Assembly (NCBI GenBank): GCA_017893485.1
Contig: JACEHZ010000589.1
Span: 1,180,501-1,244,500, forward strand
Reading direction: 5' to 3'
From: Hemerocallis citrina
Taxonomy: Eukaryota > Streptophyta > Magnoliopsida > Asparagales > Asphodelaceae
Length of the DNA: 64,000 nt
In this document: positions 21,342 through 34,230 of the stretch, piece by piece
How positions within the stretch are numbered: the first letter of the stretch is position 1
Layout of the letters: each line of letters starts with the position of its first letter
Made by a program: the position numbers and the translations under genes
The notes under the pieces: generated by a model
What the model was told of the DNA's origin: nothing
The model's input: only the letters and a program-made list of their open reading frames with translations
Databases searched by the model: none

Positions 21342-22095
21342 TGTTGGAATTAATTTTTGCAGTTTTTCGGACCGGATTTCTGCAGGCTCCGGCCACCGGC
21401 GGCACCGAAAAATGAGTGGATTGCGATCCTCTCGACGAGTACTATTCCGTGGTGTACTCACTTGCCAAAAAAAATTCCGTATGAATAAGAAATGTTGGTC
21501 CAAAGTTGGGTACTTGAAATGTACTAACTTGGCAACTTGGAGAAAATGGATAGTCCCATATCGGAAATTGGGAGCATTTTTTCTAGTATATATACTAGAA
21601 AACTGGACTAAAGGGCGTGGCCCGGGGGTTACCACTAACGTGTAGTGGAGAGAAGACTTAGCCAAAATGACAAACACACACACGCGCGTACACCCGGCCC
21701 GGCCCCGGCTTGGTTTGGTTTGGTTTGGTCTGGTCTGGCTCTGGCTCTGGCTTAAAGTTTTTTTTCCTCTGAATCCAGACAGAGCCTTCTACACAGTTAG
21801 AGTTTTATTCTTCTTCTTCCTTTTCTTCTCCTCTGAGTCAACTGAGAGTACATCACAGACAGCAGTTCGCTGAATCTCTGAAGCAAGGGTGCTGCTCTTT
21901 AGATTAGGTACAGTTGTATCCTGTGAAGCAATTCGCCAGCCACCGTCACACTACGGGGCGAATTCTGCTTTAAGGAGAGAGATTCTCAATCTCGACTCTG
22001 TGTAAAGTCTTTTGTTTCCTGTTTTCATTTCCTGTATTTCAGTTCTTCGCAATTGCTGTTGGGTTTTTTCATATTTATAAAATTGGATTCTAACA
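21342..22095 (+). repeat. Copia B 5' LTR
   Basis: 754 bp; matches 35863-36771 except for about 150 bp that is present only in the 3' LTR. Contains a CT-repeat and GGTTT-repeat stretch at about 21700-21750. Confidence 0.9.
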
Positions 22096-22220
22096 ATCTT
22101 AAAGCAAAATTTTTTTCTCACTGATTCTAACAGTTTTTGTGAAGTTTCATTTACAGGTGCTGTTATCGATTCGGAAAAAACAACTAACAAGTTCTGTTTC
22201 AAACTATTTCAGATAAGAAC

Positions 22221-25200
22221 ATGGAGAACACACAAAGTGATATTGCAAGTGGGCTTATCAGTACTGAAACACCGGTGACCCAAAATGTGACTGCATAATC
22301 GGTTGCAGCACATTCGGTCGTTCTGCCCACGCACATAACCGTGGAAGAAAAACTGGAGAAGTTCAATGGAACTGGATTCAAAAAGTAGCAAGAAAAGATG
22401 CAGTTCTACCTTACTACATTGAAACTAGATAGATTCCTCACTGAATCTGCCCCGATGCTGGCGCCAATGGATGCACACTCCGTAGCTGCAGTTGATGCGC
22501 GGAATTAGGACGACTACCTCTGCAGGAACTACATCCTGAATGGCTTGGTAGACCCCCTATATAACGTCTACTGTGTCTTCAAGACATCCAAACTCCTGTG
22601 GGGGTCCTTGAAAAAGAAGTACAAAACAGAAGACGCCGGGTCCAAGAAATTTGTAGTCGGCAAATTTCTGGACTACAAGATGATTGACTCCAAAACTGTT
22701 GTGAGTCAAGTCCAAGAACTGCAGGTTATAATGCACGATATTGCTGCAGATAACATGACGCTGTGCGAATAATTCCAGGTTGCAGCGTTCATCGAAAAAC
22801 TTTCACCTGGATGGAAAGACTTCAAGAACTATCTCAAGCACAAGCGAAATGATATGTCTCTTGAAGACCTAATTGTCAGGTTGCGGATCGAAGAGGAGAA
22901 TCACAAGACTGACAGGTCCTATGGAAATCAGTCCATAGAAAAGGCCAACGTAGTGGAGCACGAACAGAAGGGCAAGAAGAGAAAATTTCTGCCACAGGCC
23001 TTAAACAAAAAACCTCTTGCAAGGAGGTTTGATGGGAAATGCCACAAGTGTGGTAAGCTGGGGCACAAAATTTCTGAGTGCCGCAGCAAGGACAGTAATC
23101 GTTCAGGAACAGGACATGTAAAAGGGAATGAAAAATCCCACGCACACATAACTGAGAACTTGTCCACTGGTCTCTCTGACCTGAACCTCTGTGCTGTAGT
23201 ATCAGAGGTAAATCTTGTGGGGAGCAATCCTCGTGAATGGTGGTACGATATTGGGGCCACCAAGCATATCTGCTCGGACAAGGAAATATTCACTTCATAC
23301 TAGAAGTGCAATAAAGATGAAAAGCTGTTCATGGAAAACTCTTCCACCTCCAAAATTGAAGAAACAGGGAAGATAGTGCTAAAAATGACTTCAGGCAAAG
23401 AACTAACACTCATAAATGTGCTGCATGTTTCAGATATTAGAAAGAACTTGATATCAGATTCTTTGCTAAGCAAGAATGGGTTTAAGGTTGTTTTTGTTTC
23501 TGATAATTTTGTATTATCTAAGAATGGGGTATACTTGGGTAAAGGATATGTAAAGGATGGACTGTTCAAGTTTAATGTAATGACAGTCATCCCTAAAACT
23601 ATTGTTCCTGCTGTTCCCAATGTTAATGAAATAACTCCTATTGCCTATGTTGTTGAGTCTTCCTCTGTTTGGTACGAAAGACTAGGCCATGTTAATGTCA
23701 ATTCTATGCGTAGATTAATTAACATGAATTTGCTACCAAAATTTAAGGTAGATAACTCCGAAAAATGTATAGTTTGCACGGAGGCCAAACTCACTAAAAC
23801 GCCATCACATTCTGTAGAAAGAAATACAGAAATTCTAGGTCTAATTCACATGGATCTGTATGATTTAAAATATGTGCAAACCAGAGTGGCAAAAAGTACT
23901 TTGTAACATTCATAGAAGATTGCACAAAATTCTGTTATGTATATTTGTTACATAACAAAAATGAGGTTTTGGATAAATTCAAAGAATATAAACTTGAGGT
24001 TGAGAATCAACTTGGCAAAACGATTAAAATCATTAGAAGTGATAGAGGAGGAGAATATGATGCACCATTTAACATGTTCTGCTCAGAACATGGAATAGTT
24101 CATCAGACAACTGCTCCTTACTCACCCGAATCAAACGATACTGCCGAGCGCAAGAACCGAACTCTAAAGAAAATGATGAATGCATTGTTGTTGAATTCTG
24201 GCTTACCCCAAAACATGTGGGGAGGAAGTGTTGTTGACTGTCAACTACAATCTCAATAAAATATCTTACAAGAAAACCGGCAAGACACCATATGAACTGT
24301 GGAAAGGTAACTTGCCTTCGTATAAATACCTCAAAGTGTGGGGGTGTCTAGCAAAACTGGTAGTACCTAACCCGAAACAGGTCACCATCGGACCTAAGAC
24401 GATTGATTGCATATTCATAGGCTATGCACACAACAGTAGTGCATATCAGTTCTTGGTATACAAATCAGATATACCGGATATCCATGTGAATACAATAATG
24501 GAATCAAGAAATGCTTTCTTCTTTGAACACGTGTTTCTGTGCAAGGATACTACGTACCCCAAATGTACACGTGAACAAGGAAATGCAAGCACTTCAGTCG
24601 ATGAACCAGAACATGATACTGTTGAGCCTAGACGAGTAAACAGGCTAGAACATCAAAATCATTTGGTCCTGACTTTGTGACGGCCTTTCTGTTAGAGAGT
24701 GAGCCTAGAACTTTCAAGGAAGTCATGTCTATACCTGATGCTCCTATGTGGAAGGAAGCAATCAAAAATGAAATAGACTCCATTATGCAAAATCATACAT
24801 GGGATTTAGTCGACTTGCCTTCTGGAGTAAAGCTCTAGGGTGCAAATGGATTTTCAAACAAAAATTGAAACCAGATGGTTCAATAGAGAATCATAAGGCA
24901 AGACTTGTGGCACAAGGATTTAGGAAAAGGAAGGCCTAGATTTCTTTGATACATATTCTCCAGTTACAAGAATAACTTTCATAAGACTGTTGGTAGCTAT
25001 TGCAGCTCTACGTAACCTGGAAATACATCAAATGGATGTTAAAATTGCATTTCTAAATGGGGACTTAGAAGAAGAGATATACATGAAACAACCTGAGGGT
25101 TACGTTATTCTTGAACAGGAAAACAAAGTGTGCAGACTTGTAAAATCCCTGTACGGACTGAAACAAGCTCCAAAGCAGTAGCATGCAAAATTTGACAATG

Positions 25201-26252
25201 TTATGATGTCAAATGGCTTCAAAATAAATGAATGTGATAAGTGTATTTACATCAAAGATACTCCAAATAGATACATTCTGGTGTGTCTGTATGTAGGCGA
25301 AATGCTCATTATTGGAAACAATAATGACATTATCGAACAAACTAAGAGCATGCTTAGTGGTAAATTTGATATGAAAGACTTGAGAGTTGCAGACGTCATA
25401 CTGGAAATCAAAGTTTTCAAAATGTCTGAGGGAATTACTTTGTCTCAAGCTCATTATACTGAGAAAGTCCTTGAAAGGTTCAAGAATTACTCGAATGGAA
25501 CTGCCAAAAGTCCTATGGATCCCATTCTTCACTTATTCAAAAATATAGGTGAAAGCATATCACAATTGGAATATGCACGTGTAATCGGTAGTCTGATGTA
25601 CTTAACAAATTGTACAAGACCAGACCTAGCACATTCGGTAAATGTACTGAGCCGATACACGAGTAATCCAGGACGAAGTCACTGGAAAGGAATAACTAGA
25701 GTATTGAACTATTTGCGACATACTCAGAGTTATGTACTGCATTACACCAGATATCCAGCAGTACTAGAAGGCTACAGTGATGCCAACTGGATATCGGACT
25801 CCAAGAACTCAAAATCCACAAGTGGATATGTCTTCACACTTGGTGGTGCAGTTGTGTCATGGAAATCCTCTAAACAAACGCTATTGGCCAGATCCACCAT
25901 GAAATCTGAGTTTATTGCTTTGGACAAAGCAGCAGAGGAAACAGAATGGCTTCGAAACTTTTTAGAGGATATTCCTATGTGGGAAAAACCAGTGCCTGCT
26001 TTATGTGTACACTGTGACAGCCAATCGGCTATAGCACTGGCACTGAGTTGTATGTATAATGGTAAGTCTCGTCATATCAGAAGGCGACACAAAACCATTA
26101 GACAACTGCTCTCAAATGGAGTAATATCTATAGAATATATAAAATCGGCCGACCACCTAGCGGATCCATTTACTAAAGGTCTATCGCAAGAGCAGGTTGT
26201 GCGATCATCAAGAGGAATGGGTTTAAAGCCTATGACGAAAGAGGATACTTGA
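22221..26252 (+). pseudogene. Copia B gag-pol polyprotein, multiple stops
   Basis: Starts at ATG 22221. Gag has RNYILNGLVDPLYNVY and SKKFVVGKFLDYKM; several stops occur before 22780. Zinc knuckle CHKCGKLGHKISEC at about 23041. Protease WWYDIGATKHICS at about 23240, with DIGAT in place of D(S/T)GA. Pre-integrase WYERLGHVNVNSMRRL at about 23670. Integrase DRGGEYD at about 24045 and SNDTAERKNRTLKKMM at about 24130. RT begins near 24750; LEIHQMDVKIAFLNGDLEEE at about 25020; the active site reads YVGEML where YVDDML is expected (about 25290), so both catalytic Asp are lost. RNase H blocks SDANWISDSKNSKSTSGY and HCDSQSAIALA follow, ending at 26252. Relationship to Copia A is close in gag and integrase. 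Confidence 0.9.
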
Positions 26253-26430
26253 TGGAAACCCTACCTAGGAATTGGAGATCCCAAGATCTAGGTTCAAAGG
26301 GATAACTAAATCTTGTTGAATCGACGGGAGCACTGAGAGATTAAAATCTCATACCCATTCTTACGATGATAAAACAGTGTTGCATGCAAAGAGTAGGATA
26401 AGCTTGGCTTTTAATGATTCCCATAGCTTT
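26253..26430 (+). other. Copia B 3' untranslated region, left of Tat-2
   Basis: Non-coding. Continues at 35443-35862 beyond Tat-2. The Tat-2 duplication GCTTT occupies 26426-26430. Confidence 0.6.
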
Positions 26431-27091
26431 TGTTGCCGCTAAATTCGGTGTGGGGGCAAACAGATGAATTTGTGAGTTCGTAGAAAACCTGAATAGCAAA
26501 CACCTAACCTGTTCCGCCGGAGCTTGACCGTTGACTCCCGCCGTTCACCTGCAAGGAAGTGCGAGACACCGGGGTTGATCCCGGCGACGCACCCCCCGAC
26601 GCTCAAGTCAGTAACCAGAAATGATTATGAAAGAGCGTTTAACTAGAGAAAGATTGATTACCTCTTAATGGAGATGGGTGAGGGGTATTTATAGGCGTCT
26701 TAGGGACTGGTTTTAGGAATGTAATCCCCGTGATTAGATAAGGAATATTCCCCGTAATCAGATAAGGCATGTAATCTGATAAGGTATATCCCCTATAATC
26801 AGTTAAGGAATTTAATCCCTAATCCCCAGTGAAAAGATAGCTGTGAATCATGGCCGTTGATTTAGATCTAATCAGGGACCTTGATTGTATCTTGTCGGAT
26901 CGGGTTGGTAGCGGGTTGAAACTCGTACCCAGCTGATGTGGATCCGTTTGCGGGTTATTGGATCTGTGAGAAGGAGACCCAGTACCCGCTTCGGACCCAT
27001 TTGCATGTGAAATTACCGTTTTGCCCCTGAGCTTTAAGATTCGAGTCCGATGTGAACGGTCCCGATTTAATCCTATTTTTTAGCCATATCA
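26431..27091 (-). repeat. Tat-2 3' LTR
   Basis: 661 bp; the only difference from 34777-35437 that I found by eye is CACCCCCCG here against CACCCTCCG there. Confidence 0.93.
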
Positions 27092-27515
27092 CGAGCCCCC
27101 CACTCCTAAAGACTGAGTGTAATCAGCCTTTGAGGAGTAGTTTAACTGTTCTAATGGCGTACGGGATTTTATCGGTGTTCTTAAGGGAGTTTGGAATCTT
27201 GCTCGGGGTGTAACAGTGTTATTATGGGCTTGTAAAATGCCCAAAAATATTCTCAGAATTTTCTGGATTTTTGGTGATTTTTCCAGATTTTTCTGAATTT
27301 TTCCTCATTTTTTTGAATTTTTTATTCATTTTCCGAATTAAATAATTAATTATCTAAAATATTAATTAATTATTCTAATTTAATAATTATTTTTTCAGAA
27401 TTAATAATTATTTTTAGAATTTTTAATTAATTTTTTCGATTTTTAAATATTTTTTTCGGATTTTTTAAATAAAAAAAACAATTAAATAAATAAATAAATA
27501 ATTTAAATATTACCT
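27092..27515. other. Tat-2 PPT and AT-rich spacer
   Basis: Starts with the PPT block (minus strand GGAGTGGGGGGCTCG) and about 90 bp shared with Tat-1. From 27240 it is AT-rich with degenerate GAATTTTT and TTAATTAATT runs. No gene. Confidence 0.6.
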
Positions 27516-27690
27516 GGACACGTGGCAGATTTCTGGCCGTCCATCATGACCAGATGAGCACGCATCGTGAGGCAGATCGCGATCTGGACACGTGGCGCGT
27601 TTCTGGCCGTCCATCATGATCAGATCAGCGCGCATCGTGAGGCAGATCACGATCGGGACACGTGGCGCGTTCCTGAGCGTCGATCGTGTC
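27516..27690. repeat. 70 bp direct repeats in Tat-2
   Basis: GGACACGTGGC recurs at 27516, 27586 and 27656, exactly 70 bp apart, with CTGGCCGTCCATCATGA in the first two units. Related GATCACGATCG sequence appears again at about 28890, 29250, 30030 and 30535. Confidence 0.85.
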
Positions 27691-27827
27691 GCGACACGAA
27701 TTTTGGAACGATCGGACGGATCGTGTGGCCCGGGCTCTTTTTTTCTCCAAATACGAGTTCGGCACTTCGGCACTTCGGCTGAATTGGTTCGGATCACTGA
27801 GATGATGCCACGTGGCATGCCACGTGG

Positions 27828-27859
<32 letters not shown>

Positions 27860-28779
27860 CTTCTTCTCTTCCGCGCTGCTGCTTCTCTTCTTGTTCGTCA
27901 TCGCGAGCTCGACAGTGGGAGGCTCGATTTCGATCGGCGAGGAACTCGCGAGTTCGGCGAGCGAGGCGAGGGGCTCGGCGCGTCGGAGTGAATCTCGTCG
28001 AGACTTCGACGAGGAAGAGGCACGGCGAGGAGCTTCGGCGAATCAGCTCGTCGCGCGGAGTGGAGTTCGGCGCTTCGACGACGGAGGCAGCTCGGGAAGG
28101 GGATGGGCCGAGCTGGCGCTGGGGGAGTGGAGCTCTCCCGAAGGTGGCGAAGCTAGAAGGTTTGGCTCGGAGCTTGGAGCTTCGGTTCGGCATGGAGCTC
28201 GGAGCTTCGACGGCGGTATTGGAGCCCGGCACGAACGAAACTCGCGAAGGTAGTGCTCGGAGCTTGGGGCTTCGGTTCGGCATGGGGCTCGGCAGCGGAG
28301 CTCGGAGCTTGGTGATGGGTCGTTCGGTTCGCCACCATTGGAGCTCGGAGGTGAGCTCGGCAGCGGGGATCGGCACGAAGGGAGGTCTCGATGGTGGTGC
28401 TCGGAGACGAATGGAGCTTGTAAAGGAGACCTCGGAACTCGTTCATGTAGAGCTCGGAGCTCGTCGAAGTGAGAGGAGTTCGGCTCGGCGTTGTGGAGCT
28501 CGGTTCGATGGAGATGGAGCTCGCAAAGGTGGAGCTCATCGGAGGTGGAGCTCGACCATGGGGAGGAGGCTGGCTCAAGCTTCGTTGATGGAGAAGTTGG
28601 GTTTTTTTTTTTTTGTTCTGATCGGTTTTGGCGGGAGAATTGGAGAAGAAGAGGGTGACTGGGGGGTTGGTTCGGTTTGGGCTTGGGTCCGAACGGCCTC
28701 CGACCCGACCCGACCCGTTAACCCCTAACACTCCTCTTCTTGTTTGCTTTTGAGCTGCTTGTTTGTTCGGCGAATCTGA
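27691..28779. other. GC-rich low-complexity interior of Tat-2
   Basis: Contains a T-run of about 27 bases (27832-27859), then many copies of GGAGCTCGG and CTTCGGTTCGGC variants. Long open frames on both strands (for example 27592-28728 plus and 27510-28376 minus) reflect biased composition. Their products are Arg/Ser/Gly or Pro-rich with no recognisable domain, and I do not call them genes. Confidence 0.5.
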
Positions 28780-29565
28780 TTCGGCAGATCCGAGCACGGA
28801 TTTTGAGGAGAATTTTTCCCACTTAGCGGTTCGGTAGTTCGGTAGCTCGGATTTGAGATCCGAGCTACGTGGCTCAATCTGGACCGTTGATCACGATCGT
28901 GGCGCGAATCACGAGACAAGATGCACGAGTTTCGAGAAAACGTTATCTTGTCGTTTTGTGGTGACATGGCGCGATCTGATCCGTCCATCACGCTTGAGTG
29001 CGAATTTGGAGATGATCTAACGGTGAGATTGCCTCGGGACGATTTTTCTCCAAAAACGAGGGTCGGTACCCCGACACCTCGGATCGGCACCTCGGATCCT
29101 TTCTGGGAACATCTGGTTTGCTCTGCAACTGAATCTGGTTCGGCAGATCCGAGCACGGATTTTGAGGAGAATTTTTTCCCACTTTGCTGTTCGGTAGTTC
29201 GGTAGCTCGGATTTGAGATCCGAGCTACGTGGCTCAATCTGGACCGTTGATCACGATCGTGGCGCGAATCACGAGACAAGATGCACGAGTTTCGAGAAAA
29301 CGTTATCTTGTCGTTTTGTGGTGACATGGCGCGATCTGATCCGTCCATCACGCTTGAGTGCGAATTTGGAGATGATCTAACGGTGAGATTGCCTCGGGAC
29401 GATTTTTCTCCAAAAACGAGGGTCGGTACCCCGACACCTCGGATCGGCACCTCGGATCCTTTCTGGGAACATCTGGTTTGCTCTGCAACTGAATCTGGTT
29501 CGGCAGATCCGAGCACGGATTTTGAGGAGAATTTTTTCCCACTTTGCTGTTCGGTAGGTCGGTAG
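28780..29565. repeat. 360 bp tandem duplication in Tat-2
   Basis: About 2.1 copies of a 360 bp unit: identical stretches at 28921 and 29281 and the leading GATCCGAGCACGGATTTTGA at about 28788, 29147 and 29507. Partial diverged copies lie at about 30020-30240 and 30440-30740. The 94-codon frames repeated inside it are by-products. Confidence 0.88.
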
Positions 29566-29569
29566 CTCT

Positions 29570-29800
29570 TCTGGGAAGAAAGAGGAAGGGGAGGAGAGGC
29601 ATTTGGGTTCTCTCCTCTGCCTCGTTCTTCCGCACAGTGGAGAAGAGGAGAAGAGGAAGGGGAGGAGAGGCAATTGGGTTCTCTCCTCTGCCTTGTTCTT
29701 CCGCACAGTGGAGAAGAGGAGAAGAGGAAGAGGAAGGGGAGGAGAGGCAATTGGGTTCTCTCCTCTGCCTTGTTCTTCCGCACCGTGGAGAAGAGGAGCT
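29570..29800. repeat. Three purine-rich repeats of about 80 bp in Tat-2
   Basis: Units share GGAAGGGGAGGAGAGGCA, TTGGGTTCTCTCCTCTGCC and TTCTTCCGCAC. Single further copies lie near 30240-30310 and 31100-31190. Confidence 0.85.
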
Positions 29801-31449
29801 GGGAAGACCCTCGTAAGGGCCATGGGGAGACCCATTCTTTGAAGTGAGTGCAAGGAGCAACTCTAGGGGAGAGTTGTGCTCCAACCTCGTCGAGAAGAGC
29901 TATTTGAGAGACAAGTTTGGGGAGGAACTCTAGGAGAAAGTAGTGCTCCGGACTTGTGGAGAAGAGCTCCGCTTTGGAAGTGAGCGGAGTGAAGAGCTTG
30001 ACTCGTAGAAGAGCCATCTGGACGGTTGATCACGATCGTGGCGCGAATCACGAGACAAGAGGCACGAGTTTCAAGAAAACGTTATCTTGTCGTTTTGCGG
30101 TGACGTGGTGCGATCTGATCCGTCCATCACGCTTGAGTGTGAATTTTGAGATGATCCAACGGTTAGATGGGGTCGGCCGAATTTTTCTCCATAAACGAGG
30201 GTCGGTACGGCAGCACTTCGGATCGGCAGCACTTCTGAGGAGAAAGGGGGAGGGGAGGAGAGGCAGTTGGGTTCTCTCCTCTGCCTTGTTCTTCCGCACG
30301 GTGGAGAAGAGGAGATGTGTTGGGGAAGAAGGAGAAGAATGAAGGAGCTAAGATGGGTATGGGTCGGACCGTGGGTATCGGATCCGACCCCGACCGTTAG
30401 CCTCTTTTTCTTTCTTCCTCTTCATCTGCTTGCTTTGTTCGGCGAATCCGAGCACGGATTTTGAGGCACATTTTCGCCGCTCCGCAGGTTGGTAGATTGG
30501 CAGATCCCGGCTACGCAGCTCGATCTGGACGGTTGATCACGATCGTAGCGCGAATCACGAGACAAGAGGCACGAGTTTCGAGAAAACGTTATCTTGTCGT
30601 TTTGCGATGACGTGGTGTGATCTGATCCGTCCATCACGCTTGAGTGCGAATTTGGAGATGATCTAACGGTGAGATCGCCTCGGGACGATTTTTTGCCATA
30701 TACGAGGGTCGGTACCCGGGCACCTCGGCTCGGAGGGTCAGTACCATTGGCCGAGGTGCTGAGTTGTCTGTTTTGAAGGAAGTGTTCCTTGAAGACTCGG
30801 TTGAGCTGTTCGGTAGGTCGAGCGTGAGGAGAAGCTTATTGAGCTGATGAAGGGGATAGGTCGATGAAGCTCTGCTCCTCGGCTCGGGAGGATGGGTCAG
30901 CATATGGGAGAGGTGAGGAGCTCTGAAGTTGTCTCTATTCTGTTTGGAGATTTTTGAAGAGGAGCTCCACTCCTAGGAGAAGAGGTGCTGGGAAGACCCA
31001 TTCTCTGAAGTGAGTGCAAGGAGCAACTCCAGGGGAGGGTTGTGAGCTCCGAACTCGTTGGGAAGAGCTCCGCTTTGGAGGCGAGCGGAGTGAAGAGCTT
31101 GGCCTTGAGAAGAAAGAGGAAGGGGAGGAGAGGCATTCGGGTTCTCTCCCCTGCCCCGTTCCTTCGCACAGTGGAGAAGAGCGGAAGTGTTGGGTACCTT
31201 TGGCGGGAAGACTGAAGAAGGAGAAGAATGAAGGAGCCAAGATAGGTATGGGTCGGACCGAGGGTATTGGATCCGACCCTGACCCGTTAGCCTCTTTTTC
31301 TTCTTGCTCTTCATCTGCTTAGCTGCTCGGTAGATGCATCTTGTTTGGCAGATCCGAGCACGGATTTCGGGGCACATTTTCCGCAACTTTGCTTCTCGGT
31401 AGATGGGTAACTCAGCTCGGATGGTCGTGGGGGCAGTTCGGAATGGCTA
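29801..31449. other. Mosaic of rearranged repeat modules in Tat-2
   Basis: The stretch reuses modules seen on both sides: the GATCACGATCGTGGCGCG block, purine-rich GAGGAGAGGC block, GGGTATGGGTCGGACCG block (about 30350 and 31240) and the GAGCAACTCTAGGG block. No gene is supported. Confidence 0.5.
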
Positions 31450-32390
31450 TCTTCCTCCGGCCCGTTTAAGGACGAGCCGGTGAAGTAAAGTCGAGCCATA
31501 GGACCCCGACCATCGTGAGGTTAGTTTGAGGGATGCAGGAGCAGTTTCGAATGGCGAGCTACTTCTAGTCCGCTTAGGAGCGGATTTGCGAAGCAAAATC
31601 GAGCCAAGTGTTGGACTCCGATCCATTCAACGGCTGCAGGAGCAATTTTGAACGGCGATCTGCCCCCGGCCCGTCTGAAGACGGGCCGAGTAGGGAGAGT
31701 CGAGCCGAGTGCTGGACTCCGAACCATTGTGTGATAAGTTTAAGAGATGCAGGAGCAGTTTCGAATGGCGAGCTACTTCTAGTCCGCTTAGGAGCGGATT
31801 TGCGAAGCAAAATCGAGCCAAGTGTTGGACTCCGATCCATTCAACGGCTGCAGGAGCAATTTCGAACGGCGATCTGCCCCCGGCCCGTCTGAAGACGGGC
31901 CGAGTAGGGAGAGTCGAGCCGAGTGCTGGACTCCGAACCATTGTGTGATAAGTTTAAGAGATGCAGGAGCAGTTTCGAATGGCGAGCTACTTCTAGTCCG
32001 CTTAGGAGCGGATTTGCGAAGCAAAATCGAGCCAAGTGTTGGACTCCGATCCATTCAACGGCTGCAGGAGCAATTTCGAACGGCGATCTGCCCCCGGCCC
32101 GTCTGAAGACGGGCCGAGTAGGGAGAGTCGAGCCGAGTGCTGGACTCCGAACCATCGTGTGGTTAGTTTAAGGGATGCAGGAGCAGTTTCGAATGGCGAG
32201 CTACTTCTGGTCCGCTTAGGAGCGAACTTGCGAAGTAGAATCGAGCCAAGTGTTGGACTCCGATCCATTCAACGGCTGCAGGAGCAATTTCGAACGGCGA
32301 TCTACTTCCGGCTCGTCTGTGGGCGAGCCGAGGAAGAAGAGTCGAGCCGAGTGCTGGACTCCGAACTATCGTGTGGTGCTTAGCAAGTTG
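31450..32390. repeat. 214 bp higher-order repeat array in Tat-2
   Basis: Units repeat at 214 bp (for example 31608, 31822 and 32036), and each holds two related halves of about 107 bp: one with GAGCCAAGTGTTGGACTCCG, the other with GAGCCGAGTGCTGGACTCCG. The halves resemble the 113 bp monomer of Tat-1. This is a dimeric higher-order repeat derived from the same ancestral monomer. Confidence 0.88.
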
Positions 32391-34230
32391 TGGGAGCAGC
32401 CATGTAGAAGAAGCTGGACTCCGAACTCGTTGAGGGGTGGTCCGCCTTGGAGGTGGGCGGAGCAAGGAGCTCGGAACTTGTTGATAAGGGGTCCGCTCCG
32501 AGGTGAGCAGAGTGGAGAGCTCGGCTCTGGAAGAGGGCCGTTTGTGAGATGAGTGCGAGGAGGAGCTCTTGGTGAGAGTTGTGAGCTCCGAATTCGATGA
32601 GAAGAGGTCCGCCTTGGAGGTGGGCGGAGCAAAGAGTTCGGCTCTGGAAGAGAGCATTTGGGAGAAGAGTTCGAGGAGCAACTCTAGGAGGGAGTTGTGC
32701 GCTCCGGACCTGTTGAGAAGAGGCCCGCTTCGGCGGCGAGCGGAGGGAAGAGTTCGGCTCTTGGAAGAGAGCCATTTGTGAGATGAGTTTGAGGAGCAAC
32801 TCTAGGTGAGTTTTGTGAGCTCCGAACTCGTTGAGAAGAGGTCCCTTCCGAGGTGAGCAGAGTGGAGAGCTCGGCTCTGGAAGAGAGCCGTTTGTGAGAC
32901 GAGTGCGAGGAGGAGCTCTTGGTGAGAGTTGTGAGCTCCGAACTCGTTGAGAAGAGGTCCGCCTTGGAGGTGGGCGGAGCAAAGAGTTCGGCTCTGGAAG
33001 AGAGCCGTTTGTGAGACGAGTGCGAGGAGCAACTCTAGGAGAGAGTTGTGAGCTCCGAACTCATTGAGAAGAGGTCCGCCTTAGAGGTGGGCGGTGCGAA
33101 GAGCTCGGCTCTGGAAGAGAGCGATCTAGAGGACGAGTTTGAGGGGCAACTCTAGGAGTGAGTTGTGCTTCGAACTTGATGAGAAGAGGTCCGCTTTGGA
33201 GACGAGCGGAAGTGAAGAGCTCGGCTCTGGGAGAGAGCCATTTGGAAGATGAGTGCGAGGAGGAGCTCTTGGTGAGAGTTGTGGGCTCCGAACTCGTTGA
33301 GAAGAGGTCCGCCTTGGAGGTGGGCGGAGCAAAGAGCTCGGCTCTGGAAGAGAGCCATTTGGGAGGCGAGTTTGAGGAGCAACTCTAGGAGAGAGTTGTG
33401 AGCTCCGAACTGTCTGAGAAGAGGTCCGCTCCGGAGGCGAGCGGAGTGGAAGAGCCCGGCTCTGGGAAAGAGCTGTTTTCGGGACGAGTGTGAGGAGGAG
33501 CTTTTGGTGAGAGTTGTGCTCTGAACTTCGATGAGAAGAGGTCCGCTTCGGAGGTGACCGAAGTGAAGAGTTCGGCTCTGGAAGAGGGCCATTTGGGAGA
33601 AGAGTTTGGGGAGCAACTCTAGGAGAGAGTTGTGCGCTCCAAACTTGTTGATAAGGGGTCCGCTCCGAGGTGAGCAGAGTGGAGAGCTCGGCTCTGGAAG
33701 AGAGCCGTTTGTGAGACGAGAGCGAGGAGGAGCTCTTGGTGAGAGTTGTGAGCTCCGAACTCGTTGAGAAGAGGTCCGCCTTGGAGGTGGGCGGAGCAAA
33801 GAGTTCGGCTCTGGAAGAGAGCCATTTGGGAGAAGAGTTTGGGGAGCAACTCTAGGAGTGAGTTGTGAGCTCAGAACTGTCTGAGAAGAGGTCCGCTTCG
33901 GAGGCGAGCGGAGGGAGGACCCGGCTCTGGGAAAGAGCTGTTTGCGGGACGAATGTGAGGAGGAACTCTAGGAGAGAGTTGTGCTCCAAACTCGTCGAGA
34001 AGAGGTCCGCCTTGGAGGTGGGCGGAGCGAAGAGCTTGACTCTGGAAGGGAGCCGTTTGTGAGACGAGTGTGAGGAGGAACTCTTGGGGGGAGTTGTGCT
34101 TCCAACTTTGTTGAGAGGAGGTCCGCTTCGGAGGTGAGCGGAGCGGAAGAGCCCGGCTCTGGGAAAGAGCTGTATGTGAGATGAGTGTGAGGAGGAACTC
34201 TATGAGAGAGTTGTGCTCCAAACTCGTTGG
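32391..34230. repeat. Degenerate array of about 117 bp units in Tat-2
   Basis: About 15 units tracked by GAGAAGAGGTCCGC, at about 32600, 32836, 32951, 33069, 33183, 33299, 33417, 33767, 33884 and 34001, with variants between. Each carries CTCGGCTCTGGAAGAGAGCC and GAGGAGCAACTCTAGG-type blocks. Open frames on the minus strand (32380-32982, 33152-33799) are products of the repeat and not genes. Confidence 0.85.

Noticed and set aside
27510..28797. Long frames on both strands in Tat-2 (378, 288 and 214 codons)
   Set aside because: GC-rich low-complexity repeats keep several frames open together, and the products have no recognisable motif.
28725..30017. 430-codon minus-strand frame
   Set aside because: It runs through the 360 bp and 80 bp repeats, so the protein is simply the repeat translated, repeating every 120 residues.
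32163..34221. Minus-strand frames of 116-215 codons rich in Leu, Arg and Ser
   Set aside because: They are translations of the 117 bp array and have no family resemblance.
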